Below, piece by piece: positions 7,698 through 18,200 of a stretch of 64,000 bases of DNA (positions within the stretch are counted from its first letter, which is position 1; each line of letters opens with the position of its first letter). Location: positions 7,438 through 71,437 of the forward strand of contig CALCHN010000061.1 in assembly GCA_937901255.1 (NCBI GenBank), read 5' to 3'. The DNA is from an uncultured Flavobacteriales bacterium (GTDB lineage Bacteria; Bacteroidota; Bacteroidia; Flavobacteriales_E; Vicingaceae). The position numbers were made by a program, and so were the translations under genes. The notes under the pieces are model-generated. The model worked only from the letters and a program-made list of their open reading frames with translations, was not told the DNA's origin and searched no databases.

Positions 7698-10502
7698 TTA
7701 ATGAGCCGCCAACCAATTATCAGCATTATTCATTTCTACATCTAATGGGACGCTTAGTTTTACAGCATGTTCCATTTTCTCTTTTACAATTTGTTGCACT
7801 TGTTCCAATTCAGTAAGGTGCACATCAAAAACTAACTCATCATGTACTTGCAATAACATTTTAGATTTCAATTGCTTTTCTTCAAAAACAGTAAAAATGT
7901 TAATCATTGCCATTTTAATAATATCGGCAGCAGAACCTTGTATGGGAGCGTTTATGGCATTTCTTTCTGCATGTCCGCGTACCACAGGGTTGTTGGAATT
8001 AATATCCGGTAACATTCTTCTGCGTTTCATAATGGTTTCTACATAGCCTTTTTCTTTGGCAAAGGCAATGCTGCTATCCATGTAGTTTTTAATGTTAGGA
8101 TATTGCTCAAAATAAGTATCTATAATTTCTTTGGCTTCAGTACGGGAAATATTGAGGTTTTGAGACAAACCAAATGCAGAAACACCATAGATAATTCCGA
8201 AATTAACTGCTTTAGCTTTCCCTCTCATATTTCTATCTACTTCTTCTAAACTTACATTAAACACCTTTGCAGCTGTGGCTGCATGTATGTCTTCCCCATT
8301 TTTAAAGGCACTAATCATATTTTTATCGTTACTTAATGCAGCAATAATACGAAGTTCAATTTGTGAGTAATCGGCAGCTAAAAGTGTGTAGTTCTTATCT
8401 CTTGGTACAAAGGCTTTTCTTATTTCTCTGCCTCGAGCATCTCTTATTGGGATGTTTTGTAAGTTAGGATTATTAGAGCTCAACCTTCCCGTTGCGGCTA
8501 CTGTTTGCATATAGCTAGTATGTAACCTGTTGGTTTTTGGGTTTACCAAATCGGGTAGGGTATCTACATAAGTAGATTTTAGTTTTTTAAGTGTTCTGTA
8601 TTCTAAAATTTTAGGAACAATTTCGTGTTCGTTTACCAATTTGGAGAGAACATCTTCGTTGGTTTGGTACTGACCAGTTTTGGTTTTCTTTGGTTTATCA
8701 ACTATTTTTAATTTTTCAAAAAGAATTTCGCCCAATTGTTTTGGAGAATCTATGTTAAATTGAGCTCCTGATAAATCTAAAATTTCTTTTTCTAGTTTAA
8801 TTATTAACTCTTTTAGTTCTTCCGACATTTTTTTAAGGGTAGGAACATCCAAATTGATGCCTTCTTGCTCCATATCGGCTAATACTTTTACTAAGGGAGC
8901 TTCAATGTCATTAAAAACTTTTTGCTGATCTTCATCCATCATTTGCCACAAACGATGTTTTAATTGAAGCGTAATGTCGGCATCTTCACAAGCGTAATCC
9001 ACCACTTCTTCTGGTGGTAAATCTCTCATGTTTTGCTGGTTTTTACCTTTCTTGCCAATAAGTGTTTCTATAGAAACAGGTTTGTAACCCAAATAAGCTT
9101 CGGAAAGTAAGTCCATACCGTGTCGCATATCCGGTTGAATAAGGTAGTGGGCAATCATCGTATCGAAAATCTTCCCTTTTACTTCCACTTTGTAATTGCT
9201 CAACACATTGATATCGTATTTAATGTTGTGCCCAATTTTTTCGATGGATTTATTTTCGAATAGTGACTGAAACTCTTCCAATATAGCTTTTGATTCTTTT
9301 TGGTTTTCAGGAAAAGGAACATAAAAAGCTTGATGTGCTTGGTACGCAAAAGCGATGCCCACTAGTTCTACTTCCAAAGCATTAATTCCGGTAGTTTCGG
9401 TATCAAAGCAAAATGCACTTTGCTCCGATAAGGTTTGAATTAGTTTTTTACGTTGCTCGGAAGTATTGATGAGTTGGTAATCGTGTTTAGTATTCGAGAT
9501 GTCTTTTTGTTCAACACTTGTATCGTCTGTTTCAGTAGAATTATTTTCTTCAGCGGAAGCATCGTTGCCAAACAAGTCCATTTGTGTTCCTTGTACATTT
9601 TTAGCAGCAGCTTGAATTTGTATTTCCTTACCCAATACTCTTTTGGCTAAATTTCTGAATTCTAATTCGGCAAAAAGGTTGGTAATTTTTTCTTCATCAG
9701 GACTTTCTACTTTTAAGTCTTCAAAATCATATTCTAAAGGCACATCAACTATAATGGTAGCTAATTTTTTTGAAAGTAAGCCTTGTTCGGCAAAGTTGAT
9801 AACATTTTCTTTTTGTTTGCCTTTTAAATCTTCGGCATGGGCAATTAGATTTTCAACGCTACCATATTCGGCAATTAACTTTTTAGCGGTTTTTTCACCA
9901 ATTCCCGGAATTCCAGGTATGTTGTCAACAGCATCGCCCCAAAGTCCTAAAATGTCTATGACTTGCAAAGGATTTTCAACTTCAAATTTTTCGCACACTT
10001 CTTTAATTCCTAATACTTGAGCGGGTTTTCCGTAGGCAGCGGGTTTGTAGATAAAAGATTTTTCGGTAACTAACTGACCAAAATCTTTGTCGGGCGTCAT
10101 CATATAAGTGGTAAAACCTTCTTTTTCTGCATCTTTGGCAATGGTTCCAATTACATCATCTGCTTCAAAGCCATCTTTTAATAACATTGGAATTTTAAAA
10201 GCTTCAATAATTTGTTTGATGTAAGGTAAAGCAGTTCGAATATCTTCAGGCATTTCGTGTCGTCCTGCTTTATAATCGGAAAATTCTAACTCTCTGTTGG
10301 TGGTAGTTGGGGCGTCAAAAACTACAGCAATGTGTGTTGGTTGTTGTTTTTCCAAGACTTCTAATAAGGTATTGGTAAAGCCCAACATGGCAGAAGTGTT
10401 TAGTCCTTTAGAATTGTATCGTTGGTTGTTACCAAAAGCGAAGTAAGCTCTGTAAATTAGTGCAAAAGCATCGAGTAGGAATAGTTTTTTTTGTTCTGCC
10501 AT
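7698..10502 (-). CDS. polA: DNA polymerase I
   Basis: 934 residues from the MAEQKKLFLLDAFALIYRAY start; an in-frame ATG 30 nt further upstream is rejected because it lies within the hairpin/T-tract terminator of the preceding gene. Domains: 5'-3' exonuclease (about 1-290; DGFEADDVIGT, GDAVDNIPGIPGIGEKTA), 3'-5' proofreading exonuclease with an intact DTETTG site (367-372), and the polymerase domain with motif A DYSQIELR, the O-helix/YGVSAFGL region and motif C VHDE (about 886-889). Unlike several bacterial Pol I enzymes with degenerate proofreading domains, this one keeps the catalytic acidic residues. It works in Okazaki-fragment processing and repair. It appears to be monocistronic. Confidence 0.97.
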   Translation of the reverse strand: MAEQKKLFLLDAFALIYRAYFAFGNNQRYNSKGLNTSAMLGFTNTLLEVLEKQQPTHIAVVFDAPTTTNRELEFSDYKAGRHEMPEDIRTALPYIKQIIEAFKIPMLLKDGFEADDVIGTIAKDAEKEGFTTYMMTPDKDFGQLVTEKSFIYKPAAYGKPAQVLGIKEVCEKFEVENPLQVIDILGLWGDAVDNIPGIPGIGEKTAKKLIAEYGSVENLIAHAEDLKGKQKENVINFAEQGLLSKKLATIIVDVPLEYDFEDLKVESPDEEKITNLFAELEFRNLAKRVLGKEIQIQAAAKNVQGTQMDLFGNDASAEENNSTETDDTSVEQKDISNTKHDYQLINTSEQRKKLIQTLSEQSAFCFDTETTGINALEVELVGIAFAYQAHQAFYVPFPENQKESKAILEEFQSLFENKSIEKIGHNIKYDINVLSNYKVEVKGKIFDTMIAHYLIQPDMRHGMDLLSEAYLGYKPVSIETLIGKKGKNQQNMRDLPPEEVVDYACEDADITLQLKHRLWQMMDEDQQKVFNDIEAPLVKVLADMEQEGINLDVPTLKKMSEELKELIIKLEKEILDLSGAQFNIDSPKQLGEILFEKLKIVDKPKKTKTGQYQTNEDVLSKLVNEHEIVPKILEYRTLKKLKSTYVDTLPDLVNPKTNRLHTSYMQTVAATGRLSSNNPNLQNIPIRDARGREIRKAFVPRDKNYTLLAADYSQIELRIIAALSNDKNMISAFKNGEDIHAATAAKVFNVSLEEVDRNMRGKAKAVNFGIIYGVSAFGLSQNLNISRTEAKEIIDTYFEQYPNIKNYMDSSIAFAKEKGYVETIMKRRRMLPDINSNNPVVRGHAERNAINAPIQGSAADIIKMAMINIFTVFEEKQLKSKMLLQVHDELVFDVHLTELEQVQQIVKEKMEHAVKLSVPLDVEMNNADNWLAAH

Positions 10503-10525
10503 GAGTTTTTGTTGTAAAGATAAAA

Positions 10526-10556
10526 AAAACACCTTGATTTTTGGTCAAGGTGTTTT
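10526..10556 (-). terminator. Terminator of the tonB-type pair
   Basis: A 12-bp stem (AAAACACCTTGA / TCAAGGTGTTTT) with a 7-nt loop, followed on the minus strand by an unbroken T tract, lies 30 nt after the stop of the TonB-domain gene at 10587. It also shows that polA transcription must begin downstream of it. Confidence 0.9.
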
Positions 10557-10586
10557 CGATAATTTTATTTTATAAATTTTGACGAT

Positions 10587-11075
10587 TTATTCTTTCTTTT
10601 CTTTCTTTTCTTTCTTTCTCTTTTTTTCTTTGGTTTCTTGTTTGTTTAAAACAAAGCTAAGTGGAATGTTGTAAGAAACTCTTACTGTTTTACCTTCATG
10701 TTTTCCTGGTTTCCATTTAGGAAAAGATTCTATTACTCGAACGGCTTCTTCATCTAGTAAAGGATGAACTCCTCTAATTATTTTCACCTCGCTAATAGAG
10801 CCATCTTTTTCAATGGTAAAATTGACATATACTTTCCCTTCTACTTCATCTTTTTTTGCTTTAGTTGGATAGACTATATTAGCTCCAAGGAATTTATACA
10901 AAGAATCTTGTCCACCTGGAAATTCGGGCATTTGTTCTACTAAAACAAAAACATCATTTTCAATTTCTTTTTCCTCAATAGTAGGTATTTCTTCTTTCTC
11001 AACTTCTTGAGCAAAAGAAATGCTGCCCACAAAAGTGAGCAGCATTATTAAAAATATGGTTGGTTTTTGCAACAT
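10587..11075 (-). CDS. Exported TonB C-terminal-domain protein
   Basis: 162 residues: a signal peptide (ending near SFAQ, residue 22), a short acidic linker, and a TonB C-terminal domain (about 45-148) with the family motifs MPEFPGGQDSLYKFLG, GKVYVNFTIEKDGSI and SFPKWKPGKHEGKTVRVSYN. A charged Lys/Glu tail follows (KEKKRKKEKKEKK). It lacks the transmembrane anchor and long Pro-rich linker of a classical TonB, so it probably sits in the periplasm rather than coupling directly to ExbBD. Its domain is close to that of the tonB gene 6 nt upstream, so the pair arose by tandem duplication. A strong terminator follows. Confidence 0.85.
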   Translation of the reverse strand: MLQKPTIFLIMLLTFVGSISFAQEVEKEEIPTIEEKEIENDVFVLVEQMPEFPGGQDSLYKFLGANIVYPTKAKKDEVEGKVYVNFTIEKDGSISEVKIIRGVHPLLDEEAVRVIESFPKWKPGKHEGKTVRVSYNIPLSFVLNKQETKEKKRKKEKKEKKE

Positions 11076-11081
11076 TGCTTG

Positions 11082-11750
11082 TTATTTCAACACAAATGAA
11101 ATAGGGATGTTGTAAGAAACTCTTACCGCTTTTCCTCTTTGTTTTCCAGGCTTCCATTTAGGGAAACTTTTTACCACTCTTACAGCTTCTTTATCCAATA
11201 ATTCGTGAACACCTCTAATCACTTTTACAGCTGTAATCGAACCATCTTTTTCAACGGTAAAATTTATGAAAACTTTACCAGAGATGCCGTTTGCTTTAGC
11301 AGCAGGAGGATAAGATACATTTTCACCTAAATATTTGTAAAGTGCTTGTACTCCTCCAGGGAATTCAGGCATATCTTCCACAATTGTAAAAATTTCTTCT
11401 TCTACTACTTCTTCTTCTACTTCAAAAGTTTCTACAACAGTTTCTGCATCAGCTTCGGTATCAATTTCTATTTCCTCTTCAATTTCTACATCATCTTCCA
11501 CAATTTCTATGGTTTCGGGAGCAGCGGGTGGAGGCGGTGGAGGTGGAGGTGGAGTATTTTGTTCCGTAATAGGAATAATTTCCTCTTCCACTTCTTCAAC
11601 AACAAGTTCTCCAAGTTCACTTGCCTGAACATCATAAAATTTAAAATTTATCATTGCATAAATGATGAGCAAAGAAACTACAATACCACCAAGTAGTACA
11701 GTGCTTCTAAGCTTTTCTAAGTCAGCATTCGGATTTTTTTTCGGTTCCAT
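11082..11750 (-). CDS. tonB: Energy transducer TonB
   Basis: 222 residues: a short cytoplasmic N-terminus, one transmembrane helix (about 16-37, LLGGIVVSLLIIYAMINF), an acidic and proline-rich periplasmic spacer (a run of nine prolines at about 67-76, then Glu/Val-rich repeats to about 125), and a C-terminal TonB domain (about 130-222) with MPEFPGGVQALYKYLG and SFPKWKPGKQRGKAVRVSYN. It would transmit proton-motive force from ExbBD to SusC-like and siderophore outer-membrane receptors. No exbB/exbD is in the window. It is followed after 6 nt by a secreted paralogue. Confidence 0.92.
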   Translation of the reverse strand: MEPKKNPNADLEKLRSTVLLGGIVVSLLIIYAMINFKFYDVQASELGELVVEEVEEEIIPITEQNTPPPPPPPPPAAPETIEIVEDDVEIEEEIEIDTEADAETVVETFEVEEEVVEEEIFTIVEDMPEFPGGVQALYKYLGENVSYPPAAKANGISGKVFINFTVEKDGSITAVKVIRGVHELLDKEAVRVVKSFPKWKPGKQRGKAVRVSYNIPISFVLK

Positions 11751-11985
11751 AATAAAAATATTTTGGTTGTAAAATTATTTAACCAGCCTCAAAGTTAAAA
11801 ATATTATTCGACATTTATTAACCTGAGTTTGATTATTATTTTAAAATTCAGATTTCCATAAAAATCAAATAACTTTTAAAATTTAAGCTTTTCTTTTCTC
11901 TGTCTTGATGCATAAACATAAATTATTCCATAAAAAAGCTGTTTTTTTGTACTATTAACATGAATTTTGTTTAGCACAAGATCAA

Positions 11986-12120
11986 AACCACATAGAAATA
12001 TAGAATTGCTTAACATTAAAAGGTATTTATAGCAACACAAAGTGTTTCCATTTTATGGAAACAAACTATGAGCATCTTTTCTCTCTCTTAAAATTTTAAA
12101 AACTATGCTTCTATGTGGTT
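11986..12120 (+). repeat. AACCACATAG element, copy 1 (orientation A)
   Basis: 135 bp, bounded by AACCACATAG and its complement CTATGTGGTT, with the central TTTCCATTTTATGGAAAC palindrome and flanking CAACACAAAG word. It lies in the 446-nt divergent gap between tonB and mobA; the rest of the gap (11751-11985) is AT-rich with nothing assignable. Confidence 0.85.
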
Positions 12121-12196
12121 AAATATATAGTTTGTCAGCAAATAATAGTAGAATAATTATTTTCTTCAAAGTGGATGTTCGTTTAAATAAATAAAA

Positions 12197-12739
12197 ATGC
12201 AAGTAGGAGCAATAATATTGGCAGGGGGTAAAAGTTCCAGAATGGGAGTTGACAAAGGATTGATGTTATTAAACGAAAAGCCTATGGTGCAACATGTTAT
12301 TGATGCGGTTAAATTAGTTGCCGCTGAGCTAATTATTGTTGCTAATAATAAGGAATACAAGCAGTTTGGTTATCCGGTTGTTCCTGATGAAATTGAAAAT
12401 GCTGGACCTTTAGCGGGAATTTGTGTCGGATTAAAACAAGTTAGCTTTCATTATAATTTTGTGTTGAGTTGTGATGTTCCTTTTGTAACCAAAGAAATGT
12501 TAAGCTTGCTTAAGCAAGAAGTTGCTGGTTTTGATGCTGTTGTTTTTGAAAAAGATGAAGATCTTCATCCGCTTATTGGGATTTATTCTAAAAATTGTTT
12601 ACCTGAGTTTGAAGCTGCTTTAAATAATAAAGAATGGAGACTTAAAACTGTTTTGCATCATGTTAATTTTAAAAAAATAGACGGAGCTTTGTTTAACGAT
12701 AGGTTTTTTAAAAATATTAATTCAAAATTAGATTTGTAG
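12197..12739 (+). CDS. mobA: Molybdenum cofactor guanylyltransferase (MobA-type)
   Basis: 180 residues of the nucleotidyltransferase fold. The GTP-binding N-terminal signature LAGGKSSRMGVDKGLM is textbook MobA, followed by the SCDVPFV segment carrying the metal-binding aspartate. It attaches GMP to molybdopterin to give the guanine-dinucleotide cofactor. It is followed 2 nt later by moaD, so the two form a unit. A nearby AACCACATAG repeat precedes the gene by about 75 nt. No other cofactor genes are in the window. Confidence 0.92.
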   Translation: MQVGAIILAGGKSSRMGVDKGLMLLNEKPMVQHVIDAVKLVAAELIIVANNKEYKQFGYPVVPDEIENAGPLAGICVGLKQVSFHYNFVLSCDVPFVTKEMLSLLKQEVAGFDAVVFEKDEDLHPLIGIYSKNCLPEFEAALNNKEWRLKTVLHHVNFKKIDGALFNDRFFKNINSKLDL

Positions 12740-12741
12740 GT

Positions 12742-12978
12742 ATGGAATTAAGTTTAAATTATTTTGGAATGATAGCCGAAGCTACTAATGTTCAGCAGGA
12801 AAAGTTGAATTTGGAAGTGAAAACAATTGTAGAATTAAAGGGTGTTTTAATTGCAAGATATCCTGCAATTGAAAAGTTGAATTACCAGTTTGCTGTAAAT
12901 CAAAACATAGTTGGAAACGATTTTCAGTTGAGTAATGGTGATGAAATTGCTTTGTTGCCACCTTTTGCTGGAGGTTAA
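12742..12978 (+). CDS. moaD: Molybdopterin synthase small subunit (MoaD/ThiS family)
   Basis: A 78-residue ubiquitin-like sulfur carrier ending in the diagnostic Gly-Gly (PPFAGG), on which the thiocarboxylate is formed. It would pass sulfur to precursor Z with MoaE. It starts 2 nt after mobA. The ALLPPFAGG ending favours MoaD over ThiS. MoaE and the adenylating MoaB/MoeB-type partner are not in this window. Confidence 0.9.
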   Translation: MELSLNYFGMIAEATNVQQEKLNLEVKTIVELKGVLIARYPAIEKLNYQFAVNQNIVGNDFQLSNGDEIALLPPFAGG

Positions 12979-12992
12979 TTATTCATTCTCTT

Positions 12993-13063
12993 AACTCACC
13001 CCTAACCCCCTTTCTTTAAAGAGAGAGGGAATAGTTATCGCAAGATAACTTGGGGGGTGAGTT
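12993..13063. repeat. Palindromic repeat B, copy 1 (AACTCACCCC ... GGGGTGAGTT)
   Basis: 71 nt, starting 14 nt after moaD: AACTCACCCC at one end and its complement at the other, with an internal CTTTAAAGAG hairpin and a GTTATCGCAAGATAAC hairpin. A second copy with the same layout is at 55432-55504. It could act as a terminator for mobA-moaD. The remainder of the gap to 13171 shows nothing. Confidence 0.8.
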
Positions 13064-13171
13064 GAAATAATCTGAAAATATGGGATTTACGTTTTCTTTC
13101 AGAAAAACTTGGATTAATTTTTTCGAAAATAAACAAGTAGTTATGCTATAAATAGTTAAGGAAAATGGAGG

Positions 13172-15199
13172 TTAATCTTCAGTTTTTTCTTTAAGAGCTT
13201 CATTTTCTAATTCCTCAGTAACTTCTTCTGTTGTTTTATCTTCTGGTGGAAATAGAAAATCTAATGGTCTGGTAAATAAATGCACAAATAAATATTTAAG
13301 CAATAAGCCAGACTTATTAAATGCTACTCTTCTAGATTGAATGGCTATAAAAATGGCTAATCCGAAACTTACAATAAAATTCATAAAACCAACACCAATT
13401 ATACCAATAACGGTGTGTAAAAAAGTCATAAAATCTATTTGAGTGCCTACCGAAACTAACGACAAACCAAAATTACCTGAGGCAAAAGTAACGTGTTGAA
13501 TATCTATTGGTAAACCCAAAAAATGACCTAAAGTTCCCATTGAACCTAAGAAAATACCTAAAAAGAAATTTCCTGCCAAACTACCCAAGTTGTTTTCTAT
13601 GTAGCGGCTTAGTTTATTTAGCCAAGATTTGGGCATTATAAATTTCAGGAAAGGTTGATGTTTTAATCTTTCAGGAATTTTTTGAAACATTACTGCATTA
13701 TCATAATATCCAGAAATAACGCCCGAAAGAAACAAACATAGTCCGGCAATTGCTCCGTGCATTAACGAAAAACTTTCCCACGGATGGAGGTTCTCAATAA
13801 TTTTAAAGGCTTTGGCATCTCCTAAAATATGGCTGCCAGCTATCCAATAATAAATAATAGCAATTACAATGGCAACAGGAAAAGCCACAAACATATTTCC
13901 TACAAAAGCTACAAACTGGCTTCGGAAAGTTTTTACAATAAGTGCCGAAAGATTTTTTATGGCTTCTTCTACAGAGCCTTTTATATCTAATGATGCAGCA
14001 ATTTTGGAGGCTGTCATTGCGGGTTGCTTGGTTGCCAAGGTAGAGTGAGTAAGATGGATGCCAATAAACCCAAAAGAATAATTCATGCTATACAAAAACG
14101 ACTCACCAAAAGGAGCTAATTTTAAGTAATAAATAGCGGCTTTAAACCAAGTAAGAAAAGCTACTATAAATCCACCACCCATAGCTGAGTAGAGCATTTT
14201 AACGTATTCTTTTTTGTTGTTGGTAATGTAATGTTCGCCTGTTTTTCCGGTATGTTCGGTAATTTGAAAAGCAAGAAAACCTATATTTTTTAGGAATAGC
14301 TCTTTTATACTGTTTTTCTTGTTTTCATATTGCACTATATTTTTTAGGAAAACACTAATAGGTTTCCATTTTTCTTTGCTTTCAAAATGAGATAAGATTT
14401 CTAATAAAGTTAAAATACGAATTAGATGCTGATGCATGCGTTGTAATAAGTAGGTTAACGCCAAACTAGCACCCTCGCTATGTTGGTTGTCTCTAATTTT
14501 TTTGGCAACTCGGTCGCATTCTTTTATAAGAGTAACACAGCGTTTCAGCTTTTCAGTATCTATCGAAAAACTGTCTGAACTTTCAATGTTTTGAAGCAAA
14601 TCAATAACCTCTTTGTTTACCACTAAAAATGGTGAATCGTGGTTTAATAAATCGGGGTGACGCTTGATAATTTCTGCATCTAAACCAATGGCGGTAACTC
14701 GGTGTATTAGAATTTCTACCGCATTAAGTAAAGTAACAAAGTTTTTTCTTTTATTTTCTTCTACAGGATGTTGAAAGATGAGGATTAGCAGTTCTTCGAG
14801 CAAAGGAGTTGGGATGGTTTTAAACCACACATAATCGGATTTTTTATTAAAAACCATATTAATGGCATCTCTCAATACATTTTCTTGAGGAACAGGAGGA
14901 AGAAAAATATGGGCTATTTTTCTAAAGCTTTCGCTAAAAAAGCCTTCGCTAGATAAAATTCCTGACTCGGTAAGTAAAGAATGACTATCGCCACTACTAA
15001 AAATAGTATTCAAATAACGATTTAGTCCTTTTTGGTAAGCTTCATTTTCTCTTAGTAATTCAATAAGCTTGTCAACTCGTTTTATCGCAACTTTTTTAGA
15101 TCTAAAAATTCCCGGACGTAGCTTTTTTACCAACTGTTTTAATGGTTGGATGTCAACGATGTCTGTATTTTCAGTTATGTTGTGTAATATTTTTTCCAT
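13172..15199 (-). CDS. Gcr-type 'site-specific recombinase' family membrane protein
   Basis: 675 residues. The N-terminal ~320 residues are soluble and helical; the C-terminal half carries several membrane segments (for example MLYSAMGGGFIVAFLTWF, FVAFVGNMFVAFPVAIVIAI, FFLGIFLGSMGTLGHFLG). The segment IHLTHSTLATKQPAMTAS is the signature of the family called SpecificRecomb/Gcr after a gonococcal gene. Despite the name, the protein has no recombinase catalytic motif (no Tyr or Ser recombinase site) and looks like an integral membrane protein, so I treat the name as historical. The end of the protein is Glu-rich. It lies 12 nt downstream of a large histidine kinase gene on the same strand and is probably co-transcribed with it. 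Confidence 0.82.
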   Translation of the reverse strand: MEKILHNITENTDIVDIQPLKQLVKKLRPGIFRSKKVAIKRVDKLIELLRENEAYQKGLNRYLNTIFSSGDSHSLLTESGILSSEGFFSESFRKIAHIFLPPVPQENVLRDAINMVFNKKSDYVWFKTIPTPLLEELLILIFQHPVEENKRKNFVTLLNAVEILIHRVTAIGLDAEIIKRHPDLLNHDSPFLVVNKEVIDLLQNIESSDSFSIDTEKLKRCVTLIKECDRVAKKIRDNQHSEGASLALTYLLQRMHQHLIRILTLLEILSHFESKEKWKPISVFLKNIVQYENKKNSIKELFLKNIGFLAFQITEHTGKTGEHYITNNKKEYVKMLYSAMGGGFIVAFLTWFKAAIYYLKLAPFGESFLYSMNYSFGFIGIHLTHSTLATKQPAMTASKIAASLDIKGSVEEAIKNLSALIVKTFRSQFVAFVGNMFVAFPVAIVIAIIYYWIAGSHILGDAKAFKIIENLHPWESFSLMHGAIAGLCLFLSGVISGYYDNAVMFQKIPERLKHQPFLKFIMPKSWLNKLSRYIENNLGSLAGNFFLGIFLGSMGTLGHFLGLPIDIQHVTFASGNFGLSLVSVGTQIDFMTFLHTVIGIIGVGFMNFIVSFGLAIFIAIQSRRVAFNKSGLLLKYLFVHLFTRPLDFLFPPEDKTTEEVTEELENEALKEKTED

Positions 15200-15211
15200 T
15201 ATCTAAATTAG

Positions 15212-18200
15212 TTAAGCTTTAGGAATTTCTATTATAAACGAAGTTGTTTCATTGGGGATAGACTCAAAACGAATAGTGCCGTCCATATTTTCTATAATGT
15301 TTTTAACCATAGCTAGTCCAAGTCCCATTCCTTTATTTTTGGTGGTGAAACTTGGCGTGAAAATATGATTTTTTTGTTCTTCATTAATGCCAACACCATT
15401 GTCTTTTACAATAATTTCAAAGTGATGTTCTTTTGATGTTACCCTAATTTCAATAGCACCTTCTTTTTCGCTAGGAATTGCCTGAACAGCGTTTTTAATA
15501 AGGTTGGTAAATACTCTTATTAGTTGGTTTTTATCAGCAACAACAATTGCCGACTGAAGTGGTGAGCTTAGCTGAATGGAATAATTTTTATTATCATCTT
15601 CATCAAATAAATTAATGGTGCTTTTAATAATGGGAATTAAGTCAATTTTTTCGGTATTGGCTTTTGGCATTTTTGCGAAGTTAGAGAAAGCGTTGGCAAT
15701 ATTAGCAAGCGTATCAATTTGCTCAATAAGCATATTGGTTGTTTTTTTAATTTTTTCTTGTAAATCAGCCGGATTTTCGTTGGTAAATCTTTGTAGATGT
15801 TGAACGCTAAGCTTCATTGGTGTAAGTGGATTTTTAATTTCATGAGCCACTTGTTTAGCCATTTCTCGCCAAGCACTTTCTCTTTCCGATTTGGCTAATT
15901 TTTGAGCATTAGCTTCCAATTCCATTACTTTTTTGTTGTATTCTTTTACCAAGGCACCAATTTCATCATTAGAATTCCAATTAATAACTTCATACGATTG
16001 TCCGAATTGTAAGGCACTAATTTTCTGACGAATTAATCTCAGCGGTTCGGAAATGTAGTTGGCAAAAAATACGGCAATAATTACAGAAATTAAAAACAGC
16101 AATCCGTAAATATTGATAAGGGCTGTAAAAAATTCCGAAAGTTCGTTTTCAAACTCATTTTGTTTGGCAAAATAAGGCAGGTTTACATAAGCCAAAAATT
16201 TATTTTTTCTGTTAGTAAAAGGTACATAAGCAGATAGATATTCTAATTTGCCAATGTTTTCGTTGTTGATGTAAGCTACACGTTTATTGTAATGAATATT
16301 TTTATAGGCATTTCTATCCATTCTGGAGCTAAGCAAACCAGCATCGTATATTTCCGAACGAGAAGTGGCTAAAAGTTCTCCGTTTTTGTCGTAGAGGTTA
16401 ATATCGGTATAAAACACATTAGAAAACTTAACTAAATAGTAAGTCATTTCATCTAAATTGGCTTTAGTAAGTTCTTTGTGATTGCCAAATTTTTGGTCTA
16501 ATTCAATTATTAACGATTGTACTTTTTCTTTTAAGATTTTTTTGTTTTTGTTTACATATTGTTTTTCAATATAATACGATGTTCCCCAGCCATAAAGTAA
16601 AAACGAAAGTAAAATGGTGGAAATAATAAAAAACTGAATTTTAGAACTAAAATCGGTAAGCGATAATAACCAACTAAACGGAGGAGCTTTAATAAAAACA
16701 CTTATCACAAAAAACACTAAACTGGTAATTAAAAATAGGTAAGAAAAAGTGGTAATATAATCAATATAATTTTTCTTTTTTGCACTTACTACAATGGTGG
16801 TAAACCTATCACTTTGGTAGATTAAATGCTCGTTGTTAGTAGTTTTTTGTAATGCAAAATTGTAAACTTTAGGCTGAACAAAAAACCCTGTCCATTCTGA
16901 TGTGTAATTAATTTCTCCAGAATTACTAACCAATTTTCCTTTTCTAAATTTTGCATAAGAGAATTTATTTAATTGGAAAGATTTTTCAATTTCTTTTTCA
17001 TTTAACAACAACTCCGGATAACCAATGGCTTTTGAATAAGATTGAGGAAAAAACTCTATAAAAAGATAAGAATTTTTACGCTTGTTGTTGGAAGAATCTT
17101 GAACCACTAAATTGCCCAAGTAGCTGCTAATTCCATCGCTAGAATAGAGAAAAATAATATCTTCATTAATAGATTCAGGATGATAGGCTTGACTTTCAAT
17201 TTTATTTTTAAAAAAATCTAAACAGTTAGCATTTTCATTTGTTTCGTTATTTATAATGGTGTCTGTACTCGTACATTGATAAATGTTTACAATGTAATTG
17301 TTCCAAAATCCACCAAAATATTTGTTGTTAATGTAATTATCAAATTCAACTTTTTTATCCCAATAGTTATGTAAATTATTTTGAAGGAAGGTATCTGCTT
17401 CCATTTTCATTTTTACTTCTTTAAACAAATATTCGGTAATAGGGTCTTGCTCTTTAGCAATGTTTTTGGCAACAAACTGCTTGTCAGAAAGCACTTTGTC
17501 AACACTAAAATTGATAAACCCATAAGAGATGGATAATGCTACCACTAAAGTAATGAAGATGATTTTATTAAACTCTGCTTTTGAAGAAGCGTCTTTATAA
17601 GAAAAAATTAGAATAACAATTATTATCCAAACCCCATGTAAAATGTGTAGTTGGTAAACAAACTGACCAATAATTAACGATAAAACCGAGAGAGATAAAA
17701 TGATGCTTACAAACTGTTTTTTGGTAAAAATGGAAGTGGAAAATCTGGTAAAAGCTGTTTTTACTAAAATAATGGTGCTTATGTATAATAAAAGTAATGT
17801 AATAATTCCTACAAAGCTATAAGCACTGAGCTCCAAAATATGATTAATATCGAAATTGATTTTGGAGTTTTTAATTAATCCTTCTAGTAAATCGGTAATT
17901 AAAAGGGGTAAAAAAGCAATAAACAGCATAAAAATAAATGCCGACCATTTGCTTTTTTTCTGAGAAGTGTTTTTAAATTTTACTGTAAAATAGATTAGGA
18001 TAAAGAAAAACACAATGTGAATTAAAAAATCTCCCAACGATGGAAAAAACACAGAGTGAGCGTAGATTAACGGACTGAATATTTCTTGATTAAAAACACT
18101 TTCGGGGAAATGATAACTTAAATTTAAGAACCTAAAAATGGCTAAAAAAGCAAATACAAAAAGGTAATTAAATGGTTTTAATTTTTTGGTGTTGATGCAA

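Noticed and set aside
10503..10532. Longer N-terminus of DNA polymerase I
   Set aside because: The 10 extra residues are coded by the terminator hairpin and its T-tract belonging to the gene upstream.
11346..11696. Phe/Tyr-rich plus-strand frame opposite tonB
   Set aside because: It is the complement of the Glu/Pro-rich TonB linker; composition is an artefact.
13172..15199. Gcr-family gene as evidence of an integrated mobile element
   Set aside because: No recombinase catalytic motif, many membrane helices, no att-like repeats or other mobile genes. The family name appears to be historical.
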